From contig NC_134106.1 of assembly GCF_040939455.1 (NCBI RefSeq), positions 78,189,001 to 78,253,000 of the forward strand: 64,000 nucleotides of DNA, read 5' to 3'. A program made the translations under genes and the position numbers. This DNA is from Microcebus murinus (Eukaryota > Chordata > Mammalia > Primates > Cheirogaleidae). Positions 50,289-63,074 of this stretch are shown here, piece after piece; position 1 is the first letter of the stretch; each line of letters opens with the position of its first letter. The notes under the pieces are model-generated. The model was not told the origin of the DNA, ran no database searches, and saw only the letters and a list, made by a program, of their open reading frames with translations.

Positions 50289-50351
50289 GTTCTTAACTTT
50301 GCATGTATCAAGAGTAGCCTCAAAATTTTCCAAAATAATGTAAATGGCTGA

Positions 50352-50525
50352 CAAATATATTAAATATATTTATATATTTATAAATATATATACTTATATA
50401 TATTTATAAATTTAATATATTTATATATGATATATAATATATTTGTATATATTTAATATATTAATATATTTGTATATATTAATATATTTGTATATATTTA
50501 ATATATACAAATATATTGAATTAAA
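50352..50525. repeat. (TA)-rich, self-complementary low-complexity tract
   Basis: About 170 bases of tatatatttaatatatt-type sequence with many internal inverted repeats. Confidence 0.95.
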
Positions 50526-50840
50526 AATTAAGATGCTTTTTACCATAATTTGCAGGAGACTCTCAGATCCAAGGGCTGGTTGTTGTTGCTTATAGTTTGA
50601 GGTTAGGTGGGGCCACAGCCTGGGGGACATTGCTACGCCAAAGTGCCTGTTACTATGACATCAGGCCCAAGCCTAGAGTCAACTGCTTCTGACAATTCCA
50701 CAAGATGTTCGACTTTTCTTTTTGCTCCCTCTTAGCTTGCTAACCTTAGAGTCCTGCTGTCCCTTAGGTTAATCTGATGACACAGTTGTGTTAATGGACA
50801 ATAGAGACTTAAAGTAATGTCATTTTCAGATACAATTTAA

Positions 50841-51179
50841 ATTTTTTTTTTTTTTTTTTTTTTGAGACAGAGTCTCGCTTTGTTGCCCAGACTAGAGTGA
50901 GTGCCGTGGTGTCAGCCTAGCTCACAGCAACCTCAAACTCCTGGGCTCAAGTGATCCTTCTGCCTCAGCCTCCCGGGTAGCTGGGACTACAGGCATGCGC
51001 CACCATGCCCGGCTAATTTTTTATATATATATCAGTTGGCCAATTAATTTCTTTCTATTTATAGTAGAGACGGGGTCTCGCTCTTGCTCAGGCTGGTTTT
51101 GAACTCCTGACCTTGAGCAATCCGCCCGCCTCGGCCTCCCAAGAGCTAGGATTACAGGCGTGAGCCACAGCGCCCGGCC
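50841..51179 (-). repeat. Alu (strepsirrhine type)
   Basis: Antisense, acaatttaaa-type target repeat on both sides. Confidence 0.94.
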
Positions 51180-51399
51180 AATTTAAAATTTTTAACCAGC
51201 GTTTGCAATGCCTAAAGTCTTGTTTTCTCACAGTGAGAAATGAGTCAGTCTGGCTGGGGAGATGAAAACCAGGATGATGACACACCCTTCTGTAAAGGGT
51301 CATTATTTTTACAATAAAACACATGCATTTTAAAAATCCACACTTTTTATTATAGAAAAGAATGTGAAATCTGCATGGATTTAAAATTTTTTTAATTAT

Positions 51400-51523
51400 T
51401 ATTTTTTAGAAACAGCGTCTTGCTATGTTGCCCAGGTTGGCCTCAAACTCCAGGCTTAAGAGATCCTCCTGCCTCATCCTCCCAAGTAGCTGGGACCATA
51501 GGCGTTGTGCCACTGCACACAGC
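51400..51523 (-). repeat. Alu monomer fragment
   Basis: Single antisense arm 'agaaacagcgtcttgctatgttgcccaggttgg' to 'cactgcacacagc'. Confidence 0.78.
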
Positions 51524-51954
51524 TTACATGAATGTTTAAGGAAGCACATCAGGTTCAAAACAAATCTGTCTTCCCGCTCCCTCTTGGGGCTCTACTCTGA
51601 CTCCCTGGAGTGGTATTTGTGTTCCTCTGTGGGAAAGTTTAAGAAGTACTACCCTAATTAGGAGGCGATAAATAGTGATGGAAACTGAGGCACTGTGCGT
51701 GCCCAAGGAGATAGAATTGGTGGGGGATTCCTCAAGTCATACTACAGAAAGGGCTGTGCCCAGAGCTATCCCAGATCAGTTCCCTTGGGATTTAAAGGAG
51801 GCTAAGCATCTCTAGGCCCTTGATCTCTCCCTCTTCATCATCACCCTCCCCCCGCCCACCACCAGTCTGTGGTAATACACTGGGTGTCTCCGCCATGTTG
51901 TCATTTGCGACTCCCAGCCACAACTCTCCTTTCTCAGGAGGAGCAGCCAAGGAG

Positions 51955-52090
51955 GAAGACCATGGGCAACTCATCCAACCTCACTGAGCCTTCATTTTCC
52001 TCCTCTGTAAAACAGAGTGATAATAATGCCCCATGGCTTTGTTTTGGAGATAAAAATAAATTACATATGTACAAACGTGTTATAAACTGT
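51955..52090 (-). repeat. MIR fragment
   Basis: Antisense: 'gggcaactcatccaacctcactgagccttcattttcctcctctgtaaaac'. Confidence 0.72.
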
Positions 52091-52599
52091 GCTTAGGTCC
52101 TGATGGCTTAGCTGCTTGTCGGTTTATTCATTTGTTTATTTATCCATGTGCTCAGGAAAAATAATTATGAGTTGATTTCTAGAACAGGAAGTAGGAAGTG
52201 AAGCCTCACTTCAGCCATGAAGGAAATATGGCAGGACGAGCAAGAGCCATTGCTGGGGCTCTGCAGCCTGCCTGGTGGGACTGGGGGAGGGACAATATAA
52301 GAAAGAGTCACACACGTAGCTACAGCCCAAGTGGTCTGTTGCACAGCTTAGAAACCTATAGAATGAAGGAGCTGCCTAATAATGCGGATGCTTCAGTGCC
52401 AATGGCTGGTGGGAAGGCATAAGGGGAGCCCTACACAAAATTCCACTAAAAAGTTCAGTTTAAGCCCAGGGTATTTCAATGCCAGGCTTGAACTTCTGAG
52501 TGCTTTCCTTGTCTTGGCTTTAACATACTATATGGTAGGCAAGATGCCATACCCTGATGAAGAAACCACTTACAAGGTTGCATCACTGCTCTTCCAATG

Positions 52600-53465
52600 T
52601 CAAATATTTGACCAATGTTTCAGAAAGGAAGATATACAAATGGCCAATACAGCTCGTGGAAAATTGCTAAGCATCATTAGACATCAGGGAAATGCAAATT
52701 AAAACCCACAATGGGTAAATATTTCATACTCTCCTAAAAAGGCTAAAACCAAAGACTTGTATCAAGGACTAGTCTCAAATGCTGGTGAGACTATGAAGCA
52801 AGTAAAACTCTCTTACACTGCTGGTTGGAATGTGAAATGGCATGATTGCTATGGAGAACTTTTTATTTTTTTTTTATTTTTATTTTTTTTATTTTTTTGA
52901 GACAGAGTCTCACTTTGTTGTCCAGGCTAGAGGGAGTGCCGTGGCGTCAGCCTAGCTCACAGCAACCTCAATCTCCTGGGCTTGAGTGATCCTTCTGCCT
53001 CAGCCTCCCGAGTAGCTGGGACTACAGGCATGTGCCACCATGCCCGGCTAATTTTTTATATATATATATCAGTTGGCCAATTAATTTCTTTCTATTTATA
53101 GTAGAGACGGGGTTTCGCTCTTGCTCAGGCTGGTTTTGAACTCCTGACCTTGAGCAATCCGCCCGCCTCAGCCTCCCAAGAGCTAGGATTACAGGCGTGA
53201 GCCACAGCGCCCGGCTTGGAGAACTTTTTAGCTTCTTAGTTTTAGCTTTTTAGCTTTTTAGTTTCTTACAAAGTTAAACATACATTTACCCTATGACCTA
53301 GGAATTTCATTTCTAGCCATTTACCCAAGAGAAATGAAAACAAAGGTCTCTCAAAAGACTTGTACAAGAATTTTCATAACAACTTTATTCATAATAGCTC
53401 AAAATTGGAAACACTCCAAAAAATACATCAATGGAAGAATGGATTAGCAATTATGGCACAGCAAT
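52600..53465 (+). repeat. Old L1 ORF2 3' part, split by an Alu
   Basis: Sense: 'caaatggccaatacagctcg', 'acatcagggaaatgcaaattaaaac', after the Alu 'ccctatgacctaggaatttcatttctag' and 'aatggaagaatgg'. Confidence 0.75.
52866..53215 (-). repeat. Alu (strepsirrhine type)
   Basis: Antisense, inserted in the L1; tggagaacttttta on both sides. Confidence 0.94.
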
Positions 53466-53700
53466 ATATTTATTGAGATATAATTCACATATCACACAGT
53501 TTACCCACTTAAAGTGTACAATCCAGTGGTCTTCAGTATGTTCACAGAGTTGTGCAACCATCTCCACAATTTTACAGCATTTTCATTACCCAGGAAAGAA
53601 CCTTCATACCCATTAGTGGTCATTCCCAATTTCTCTGCCCTCCCACCTCCCCTCTCTCCTCCACCCCTAACCAAGCAGTCACTTATCTAGAAGTCTGGAT
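53466..53700 (-). repeat. L1M 3' UTR fragment
   Basis: Antisense: 'attgagatataattcacatat', 'cttaaagtgtacaatccagtgg', 'gttgtgcaaccatctccac'. Confidence 0.78.
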
Positions 53701-54910
53701 TTTCAAATAATGTGCCACAGTTGTTCACTATGCCTGGGGTGGAGAGAAGAGCTAGGGCAGTATTTGGAGAAGGACTCGCACCCGGCCATTTTGTTACGGT
53801 CTACCTTGGGAGTGACTTGAACGTATCCAAATGCTGTAGAAGATGTTGAGGACACAGGAAACAGAAGGGTCATTTGATCAGATAGGGTTCAAGAGTAGAG
53901 ATTGGCCTGAGGCAGGAAGGGGACCACCTCTTCCACCTTAACAGGAAGGGGGAAAAATCAGATAGCAACACAGTTGATGGGAGAAAACTGAGGGAGTTCA
54001 CTACCGATTCCCAATTCCTCTGTGAAACAGGCCATCAAAGCCATGTACTCAGAGTAAAAACTATGTGGAATTAGGGAATGGAGAAAATGTGGGAAAGTCA
54101 TTCTGGAGAAGTGGAGAGAGAACTGACAAGGGCGCTCAAAAGATTAGTGGGGTCCAGATATGGACTGGCTGAGATTGGAGCCCATGAGTGGTTAGAAGCA
54201 TTGAAGCACTCGCTAGGTTTTGACACAGCAACCTCAGCCTAGTCACGGAGAAAGCAGACGGCTGGACAGATCCAGGGCCAAGATGCAGCATGGCAGGCGC
54301 CACACAAGGACACAGGGACAAGTAAGCTGGGGTTTTATGAAGGCATGGTTGAAGTAATGGTGTGTGGAGTTGAAAGTGGGTAGGAAATGAAAGGAAGAAA
54401 GTAGGGGCTGTTAGGAGGCCAGTGGGAAGATTTAAGTTTGGGGTTTCTGCCCCATCTTACCTTCTCTTATCTGAAGCCTGACCCCACCCATGGCAGCAAC
54501 ATGAACACTACGAGCAGGTGAGCTTCTACCTGCGTGGTGCTGGCCCTTTCCCAAGCTCCCGCTCACTCCCTTGTCCTTGCCTCCTGTTGTCTTGATTTCT
54601 AGGAGAACTAGAATCCCCTGTGGATCTTTGCTACTCATTCTCCTTAGGAACATGAGCAAAATCAAGGGCAGGATTGTTTGAGGCTGGAGGGCGGATGGTG
54701 AAAGAAATAAACAGGCGTGCAGGGCCTGGGGCTGTGCCATGTGCTGCTGACAGCAGAGGAGCCTGCAGGGTGGGTGACCCCTGGCTGTATGTGCAGAGGT
54801 TCTGGTAACCTTTCATCAGGCCAGAGGCCCTCACAGCACAGAGAGGAAGCAGAAGTTAGGAGTCTCAGCTGGAAGCTTTTTAATAACAAGTTTTCTTGTT
54901 TAACAACAGA
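53700..54910. other. Intergenic, nothing recognised
   Basis: No gene or certain repeat seen. Short frames on both strands overlap in the usual non-coding way. Confidence 0.4.
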
Positions 54911-55039
54911 AAGATGTTCATGATATATTGTTAAGTTCTGTACTTAAGCAGGTTATTAAATGGTATTAGTGGATGTTTCCAATTTTGTTTTAAGTGTGTG
55001 CATATACAGTCATGGAAAATAAACTGAATTGCATCTTCA

Positions 55040-55350
55040 ACTGTACCAGATGCTACAAAATTGTTCTTCAAAGCAGCTATCCCACATTTACCCTCTAAAG
55101 CAGGGTATGAGCGTTCCTGTACTCCACATCCCCACCAAGGTTTGCTGATATCAGACTGAAATTGGGCGGAAAAGTCTCATTCCCTTGACTGAGGTTGGAC
55201 ATATATGCTTATTGGCCATTCCAGTTTTGCCTTCTCTGAACTGCCTACTTATATCTCTTGATCACTTTTCACTGGGTCTATGCCTTTTTCTTAATTTTAA
55301 AAATAGGAGTCTTAATATACTTCAGTCTGGATCCTAGTCTTTTGTTAATC
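55040..55350 (-). repeat. Old L1 fragment
   Basis: Antisense: 'attggccattccagttttgccttctctgaactgcc', 'ttgatcacttttcactgggtc'. An A-rich purine tract follows (55360-55425). Confidence 0.65.
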
Positions 55351-55486
55351 ATATGCCAAAAAAAAAAAATAAAGGAAAGAAGAAAAGAAGAGAAAGACAA
55401 AAGAAAAAAGAAAGAAATTGCTCAACATAAAACAAAATATCAAATAATTAATAGGGATATAATCACTGTACCATTAGGCAATTTTA

Positions 55487-55830
55487 TTTTATTTTTATTT
55501 TTATTTATTTTTTTTTGAGACAGAGTCTCGCTTGTTGCCCAGGCTAGAGTGAGTGCCGTGGCGTCAGCCTAGCTCACAGCAACCTCAATCTCCCGGGCTC
55601 AGCGATCCTACTGCCTCAGCCTCCCGAGTAGCTGGGACTACAGGCATGCGCCACCATGCCCGGCTAATTTTTTGTATATATATATTTTTAGTTGGTCAAT
55701 TAATTTATTTCTATTTTTGGTAGAGACGGGGTCTCGCTCAGGCTGGTTTCGAACTCCTGACCTTGAGCAATCCGCCCGCCTCGGCCTCCCAAAGTGCTAG
55801 GATTACAGGCGTGAGCCACCACACCCGGCC
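55487..55830 (-). repeat. Alu (strepsirrhine type)
   Basis: Antisense; cattaggcaatttta repeated on both sides. Confidence 0.94.
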
Positions 55831-56134
55831 TTCATTAGGCAATTTTAAAGTGTTCTACAAGGAACTTGTATTAATTTAATTGTCAGAAAGAAATGCTATT
55901 GTTTTTTTTTTTTTTTAGAAATGCTATTTTGAAGTTCTTTTTTCCCGCTGCCTGTTTTAAAATTCTTTAGGTTTTTAAAGAATCCTATTTGTTCTCTAAA
56001 GTTTAGCCAAGTCTGATCCCATAGATGACTGCTGGGTAGGGCTTCCTTTTAGAAGGTCCCAGGCCACTGGGGTTTTATGAGAACTGCAAGGGCATCTTTC
56101 CAAATTCTGGCCCCTTGGTGACTGAGATGGTAGG

Positions 56135-56520
56135 TGTCTTAGTCTGTTTTCACTGCTCCAACAGAATACCGCAGACTGAGTAATTTATAATGAACATAAA
56201 TTTATTTGGCTCATGGTTCTGGAGGCTGGGAAGTGCAAGGGTATGGTGCCAGCATTTGACAAGGGTCATCCTATGGCAGGACAGAAAGTGAGAGTGAATG
56301 CATGAGACAGAGAGTAAATGGGGGCTGAACTTATCCTTTTATCGGGATCCCACTCCTACAATAGCTTACCTACACCTAAGATAATGGCATTAATATGTTC
56401 ATGTGGGTGAAGCCCTCAGGACCTTATCACCTCTTACATGTCCCACCTCCCAACACCATTACATTGGCAATTAAATTTCAACGTGAGTTTTGGTGGGGGT
56501 ATTCAAACCAGTTGTTCACA
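56135..56520 (-). mobile_element. ERVL-MaLR LTR (MST/MLT1 class), solo
   Basis: Antisense LTR with tg...ca ends: 'tgtcttagtctgttttcactgc', 'agactgagtaatttataatga', 'ttggctcatggttctggaggc', end 'gttgttcaca'. No internal region attached. Confidence 0.82.
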
Positions 56521-57290
56521 CTTTTTAGGGTTAAATTGAGGGTTGAAGGGATAGACTCTGAGTTTCTGTACAGCAATAGAGACTTCCAGGAAAATGTCCT
56601 CCCTGAAGGCCCAGCACAGCAACAAGCAATGGAAAGAGGTTGTCTCGGGAATTATAGCCAACAGAAATTGCCCTCCAGATTTGACCCAAGCTCAGTGGGT
56701 TTTCTGGTGCCTGGCACAGGGGTGAGAATGCCTCAGGCATGTTCCCAGCTTCTCCTGGCTCCTGACAAGCCTGGGGCCAGAGAACTGACTATTTAGGACA
56801 AATGGGTAAATGGCCCCCGCCGGTCATGACACACAGGTAACAGCAGAGGGCAGCACTGCACTGCCTTCCCCTCTGAAAAGAGCCAACTAAGGAAGGTTCT
56901 CACTTGGGCAGAGTGAGTAGCTTGGCTGAAACATCATTCTACAGCTCGTTTTGTTCTATCTTATTCATCTTTGCCTGATTTAATTAATTTTACCAGGTTC
57001 CAGAACGCTCATCCAAATTTCCCTTAGGAGGTTGTAGCAGTGATAGAAAATAATAATAAAAATAGAAGAGGAAAACAGGAGCTACTGGCTTTCTTTATCT
57101 TTGCTTCCTTTCACTTCCCCTATAGGCATAAGCATAACCATGCTAATAATATATTCAATGCCAAATTATCTATAAATTAATTACCCACTTTGAAAATTAT
57201 CAACAACTCTCTGTAGAACTGGGCTGAGGCAGGACTGTAAAGTAGGCAACATCTACTTAGTATCTTGTATTTGTATACTGCTTTGGAATT

Positions 57291-57620
<330 letters not shown>

Positions 57621-57654
57621 TGGAATTTTAAATGAGCTTTCAAATAAGTTAAAA

Positions 57655-57800
57655 TAATTGAAAAAACCCTCCAAGATATGTCAAGAAGGTTTTATCTCCC
57701 CCACTGGAAAGAGATTAAGTGATTTTCCCAAGACCTTCCATTCAATAAATGATGGAGCTGAGACTAGAACCCAAACATTCAGATTTTGAGTCCAGGGCAT
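57655..57800 (+). repeat. MIR fragment
   Basis: Sense: 'gagattaagtgattttcccaagacc', 'gatggagctgagactagaaccc'. Confidence 0.72.
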
Positions 57801-58065
57801 TTCCTTTCCTTCATTTATTGCATCAGATGATGTAAAGCCTTTTTTAAGCCCTGAAATTCCAGGATTCCATGATTTCTTTTGACATTTCCAACAGCCAGGC
57901 ATTAATGCTCTCACTTGCCATCTGTCTGCACAAAGATCCCTCTTCAATGCCACTGAAGCCCACTTTAATTTCGACACTGCCAGCACCTGTCCACTTCCTC
58001 TAAAACACCCACCTCTAATCCCAGTGGAAAATATGCCTTTTTAGTGTTCTCTGTTCAGAGACTTT

Positions 58066-58367
58066 CTAGACCAGTGCTGTCTAATAGAAATATGTGAACC
58101 ACACATTTAATTTTAAATTTTTTATTAACCACATTGAAAAGGTGAAATTACTTTAATACCATATTTTATTTAGTCCAATATAACCAAAATATTATTCCAA
58201 CATGTAATCCATACAAAGATTGGGATATTTTACAATCTTCTTCTTTGTACAAAGCCTGTATAGTTTAGATCTACAGCACATCTCAGTTCTAACTAGCTAC
58301 ATTTCAAGTGCTCAATGGCCACATGTGGCTAGTGGCTATCATATTGGACCGGACTAGTTTCATATAA
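58066..58367 (+). mobile_element. Old hAT-type non-autonomous element
   Basis: Mammalian hAT repeat: 'ccagtgctgtctaatagaaatatg', 'caagtgctcaatggccacatgtggctagtggctatcatattgga'. Termini are imperfect inverted repeats (cagtgctgtctaata / tattggaccggactag). Confidence 0.7.
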
Positions 58368-58534
58368 TGACTGTCGACATGAGCCCTTAATGTTCTAAGG
58401 CAAAGGAATGACCTAACATAGGTTTTTCTCACATCGATGGAGGGGATATTTTTGGGTATTTCAAATCGCATTATACCAGGTCATGTCAGCTCGGGGGTCC
58501 CTTGAAGTATCTGTCTTAGACATCAATTCAAGCC

Positions 58535-58690
58535 CGCTCTTCCTTTAACTGGCCATTTGACCTTCAGCAATTAATGTCTCTGGGCCTCTATTTCCTCATC
58601 TACAAAACCAGAATGCTACTATCGATTTTTAGTATTTTTGTGAGAGTTAAATTCAATATTCTGTAGTAAGAACCTGTCACTGTATCTGCC
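58535..58690 (-). repeat. MIR fragment
   Basis: Antisense: 'ccatttgaccttcagcaatta', 'tctgggcctctatttcctcatctacaaaacc'. Confidence 0.72.
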
Positions 58691-58877
58691 TTATAGATCT
58701 ACCATTCAACAAACAGCAACTCCTCATTACCAGCACTGCTGCTCCTGTCCTGCTTGGTCAGGCTCGACCTTCTGTGACTAGATCAACCTGGCAAGTAGCC
58801 ATCATTTGGGGAGGAGGAAAGGAAGTGTCTTCCTTGGTACCCTCTATACCCCCACCCACCAGCGTACCCTTACCACT

Positions 58878-59325
58878 TGTGCTGGGTTGAACAGAGGCAT
58901 CCCAAAATTCATGTCCCCCAAGAACCTGTGAATGAATGTGGCCTTATTTGGAAATAGGGTCTTCGCAGATGTAATGAAGATGAGTTCCTACTGGATTAGG
59001 GTGGGTTCTAGATCCAATGACTGGTGTCCTTAAAGGAAGTCTGTGTGAAGACACAGGGGGGACACATAGAGAAGGCCACATGATGATGGCGGCAGAGATT
59101 GAAGTGATGTGTCTGTGAGCCAATGAACACCAGGGACTGCCGGCAGCCATCAGAAGCTAAGAAGAAGCAAGGAAGAACTCCTTCCTGGAGCCTTCAGGAA
59201 TATGGCCCTGCTGACATCTTGATCTCGAATTTCTTGGCTCTGAAACTGTAAGAGAATAAATTCAACTATTGCAAACCATCCAGTTTGTGGTAAATTTTTT
59301 ATAGCCGCCCTAGGAAACTAACGCA
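58878..59325 (+). mobile_element. MLT1-type LTR (ERVL-MaLR), solo
   Basis: Sense LTR: 'tgtgctgggttgaacagagg', 'aatgtggccttatttggaaatagggtcttcgcagatgtaat', 'ctgtaagagaataaatt', end 'ggaaactaacgca'. Confidence 0.88.
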
Positions 59326-59329
59326 CTGC

Positions 59330-60490
59330 GGTATTTCAATTCTCTTTTCTAGGTGGTGTCACCAATAGACTGTCGATTCATGTTCTGTCACAGTCATCTT
59401 TATACTCCCAGTTTGGGGTGCAGTACTTGGCATGCCTTGAGTAGTACTACATGACTGTGGACTGGAAATGAAGTGAGAAAGCACATGGGAAAGCCAAGTT
59501 GATAAACACATGGGGGTGTCACTGTAACCCTGACACATCTCAGAGAATGACTTACGTGGGTCAGGGGGAAGGGCAAGTTTGGAATATTCTGTGGGCGATT
59601 GTGCTGGAGAGTAATCCATGAACCTGTGATTGCAGAGTTTGAATGTTAGACACAGACGGGGACAAATACAGCAGAGTAGCCAGAAGCAGAAAGACCCACA
59701 GAGAGAAAGCAGAAGCCATGAGGCAGGAGAAGCCATGATTGGTCAGACAAGGGACAAGAGAGTAACCAGAAAGTCGGGTGTTGTGAGAAGTGGTCGTTGT
59801 CAATACAGAATGGAGGCTTCTTGAGCCTCAAGAAAGGCAAACCACCAAGAGCTGCTCCTGGGCCACTAAGGGGAATCTCTGGAAGAACATTCTAGTCCTT
59901 CATGCCACCTACTCATCCTCTGCTGAGGTAGCCTCTCATTCACTTCCCTTACAAATCACCATCATCTGAGGTAACTTGAACATTTTCCTCAACTGCAAGT
60001 CTAAATGTATTTTAAAATTTGACTGCTTCTTGGTAGTTTTTCTACTTTATAGACAAGGAAACTACAATTCATATCAGCACGTTGGTGGGTTTAGAACTTT
60101 GTCTCTTTCTCTTTCTCCCTCCCTCTCTCTATTTTTCCACCTTTCTTAGGTTAGTTAGAAAGCAGAGACATGACACAGAGAAAACGGCAGCAAGACAGGT
60201 ACCTTTTGATGGAGCAAGGTAGGTGTTGGTGTGAGAAATCGTTATGGTGCTACCTGGTCCTTGGGTGGAGATATTTGGGCAACACATCACCCCTAGGAGA
60301 AACACGCTTGAGGAGGACTTCCCAGTTGTGCTTAGGAATGAATAAAAAAATCTTGAACTGTAAACTGTTTCCCACAGAAGCTGAGGGGGAAATCAGAGTA
60401 ACAAAAGCCTTTTTAAAAATGCTTGGGTGTTTTCAGCATTGTGGGTTCACTTGGTTGAGCTTAGAGAGGATGATGCCTGACAGGCTGTAA
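59330..60490. other. Intergenic, nothing recognised
   Basis: Follows the MLT1 LTR. No internal MaLR sequence or gene could be supported. Confidence 0.4.
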
Positions 60491-60501
60491 TTAATCTGTC
60501 C

Positions 60502-60552
60502 GTAACTGTCCTTAGAGCCTGTGTTGCCATGCCAGGCTCTAAGGACAGTTAC
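60502..60552. repeat. Perfect 20-bp inverted repeat (hairpin)
   Basis: Arms gtaactgtccttagagcctg (60502-60521) and its exact complement (60533-60552) with an 11-base loop tgttgccatgc. The match stops at the arm ends. Confidence 0.97.
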
Positions 60553-60959
60553 ACAAACAGTTTTCTCTCCTGGGTTGTTTCAAATAAGATGTCCCAATGC
60601 AGCTTCATCAAATAAGACAGCAGCAGACTCCCTAAGACCACATAAACACTGTGTTTTTCCCAGGATTAGTTTGCCTAATTCCAGAGTCCTGGATCTCTGG
60701 GGTTTGAGGCAAATGAATTATCACGAGGTGAATCATGTGTCAATGAGCACAGTGGGAAAACAATGGTAGAGGTGAAGTCTTTTCTCCAAGGAGCCATGGG
60801 AGGTTTCCCTTCAGGACTGACAGATGGTTCACCTGTCTCCCCCAGGAAAATGAAACCACTGCTGTAGTCTGAGTACTAATGTTGGATGAAACTGGGAGAT
60901 GTCTGAAAAACAGGCTTCCCAAAGGTAGGATGAGCCAGGCCAGGGTGTTGCTCTTCTGA

Positions 60960-61815
60960 TAAAATTAGAATCTCACCAAAGCACAACGTTGTAAAATGTC
61001 AAACATGCAACAAAGAGAAGATCCAACAATCTTCTAAAGGGGAGGAGGGGAAATAAAATATCATATACAAAGGATTAACAAGGGAGCAATCTCTTCAAAA
61101 TTCCAAAGGATAATTATTTCCAAACTAGAATTCTGTACCAGGCTAAATCACCAATTCATGTGAGAATAGAAAAAAAGATCATTACACATTGTATGTCTAT
61201 ATCAAAATATCACATGCACCCCATAAATATGTACAATTATTATGTCTCAATTTAAAGATCTTAATCATACAAAAAAGTTAAAAAAAAAAAAAGACATTTT
61301 GGACATGAAAAGTTTCAAAAACAATTACCTCCCATTCACTATTCTCAGAAAGCTGCTGGAGGATTTGTTCCATAAAAACAAAGGAGTAAGCTAAGAAAGG
61401 ATGTGATAAATAAAAGATATAACATAGGAGAGCTGCAAAGAAATGATGGGGAAGGGGATCCCAGGAAGCTTGTAAAGCTTTCTGACTTACCTGAGACAAG
61501 AGCAAATCAGAAGTTTCCAGGAAAGAGCTCTTCATGAAGAACAATTGATGGGCTCCTTGATATGAACTACCAATTGAGATTTAGAGTTGAGCTAGTGATT
61601 AGTACAGAGAAAACGAAGGCAGCAAGCAAAGGATGATTACTAACTCCATAGGTAACAAAAAGTTATTCAAAAAAGTAAAGTAATCTCAGGCAACTACACA
61701 ACTTGGCTGTGAATAGTGTTTGCTTAGTATCTGATCTGGGACAGAGCCATTTTGTTTGATAGAATCCACAGTCTCTAGGAAGAAATCTGTGGTGTCCAGA
61801 TGAAAAGCTTACACT
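60960..61815 (+). repeat. L1M 3' region with an inner L1 3' end
   Basis: Sense: 'aaattccaaaggataattatttccaaactagaattctgtaccaggctaaa' and 'acaattacctcccattcactattctcagaaagctgctggagga'. Between them about 61170-61290 looks like a younger L1 3' end with a poly(A) ('aaaatatcacatgcaccccataaatatgtacaattatta'). Confidence 0.7.
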
Positions 61816-61816
61816 T

Positions 61817-61851
61817 AAAAACAAACAAACAAACAAACAAACAAACAAAAA
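61817..61851 (+). repeat. (AAAC)n microsatellite
   Basis: About eight copies of aaac. Confidence 0.95.
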
Positions 61852-61859
61852 CCAACTTT

Positions 61860-62800
61860 GATGTAATTAAGGCTTACTCTGAGACACCAGTACCCTACAC
61901 ACTCAGCTGACTGTCAGCCCAGAGTTTAGTGATCTTTAACCAAATATTCTTTCCTCTTTGTATTGTTGGGGAATTTAAATATCTCCATAAAGCATCAAAA
62001 AGAAGGAAAGCAGTTTTATTATTGAATAAGCATCAACCAGAGTACCATGGACAAGGTTGATCATCTCCAAAGAAATTGTAACTACAGAAAGAAATTCCAC
62101 CCTGTTTATACAACCAGCCATCCTTTTAGACTGCCATTACATACGTATGTTCTCAATTAACAATAACCTGTCCACCTATAAGAATACTTAGCACCATTTG
62201 CTGTACATTCTTTCACGGTTTATCCTAAATTCACCTTTATCAGAAGGGATAATAAAAAGTTTTTCATCTCTGTGACAAGCAAATGACTAAGACAATAAAA
62301 ACAGAAAGGTGCCCAGAAGCTAAACTTCCTCAGTGAAAAGGGCACAGAGACACTGTTTTCCTAGATGTTTACATTTCAAAGGGATGGCTCCCAGATTTCT
62401 GGAAAAAAAAAAAAATTCTAGGTTGTAAAGCTGACAAAAAGATAACTCAGGAAGTTAAAAAAAAAAATTATGTATGCTCTTCATTGGGTAGGACCATCCT
62501 TTCCTGGAAAGAGAATGCCAAGCTAGAGTGTCCAATTCATTCCAATTTGCCCAGCACTTTTCTGGTTTAATTTTACCAATTTTAGCACTAAAAGTTTCAT
62601 GTCCCAGAAAACCCACTAGATCCAGGCAAACCAGAAAACCCCACCACATATGCACATGTGTGTCAATCAACTAATTATGTATGTGTGCCACTTATGGAAA
62701 AATAAAAACTTAAAAAGATAGGCTTTAACACTCAAGAAATCTGATTTTGGATTATGGTCCTGTCCCTTACCAGCTTTGTGACTAAGGCAAATTTCTGTTG
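61860..62800. other. Intergenic, nothing recognised
   Basis: AT-rich sequence without a supported gene or repeat. Confidence 0.4.
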
Positions 62801-62805
62801 ATGAA

Positions 62806-63003
62806 TTTCAGGCATCCCTTGGTAACTATGGGGAACTGGTTCCAGGACCCTCGTGGATATCAAAATCTGCAGATGCTCCAGTACCTGATATAAAATGGCA
62901 TAATACATAACTTACGTACATCCTCCTGTATATTTTAAATCACGTGTAGATGACTTGTAATACCTAATAAAATGTAAATGCTATAGTAAATAGTTGTTAT
63001 TGA
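62806..63003 (+). mobile_element. Tigger-like (Tc1/mariner) DNA transposon fragment
   Basis: 'caggcatcccttggtaactatggggaactggttccaggaccctcgtggatatcaaaatctgcagatgctc' followed by 'atgtaaatgctatagtaaatagttgtt'; matches the end region of Tigger-derived MER elements. Second terminus not seen. Confidence 0.68.
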
Positions 63004-63074
63004 AAGGGGCAGCCTTGCAAAAATTAACAGGAAAATATCTAATGCTGCAATTTCCTAGTAATAGTTAAAGATCA

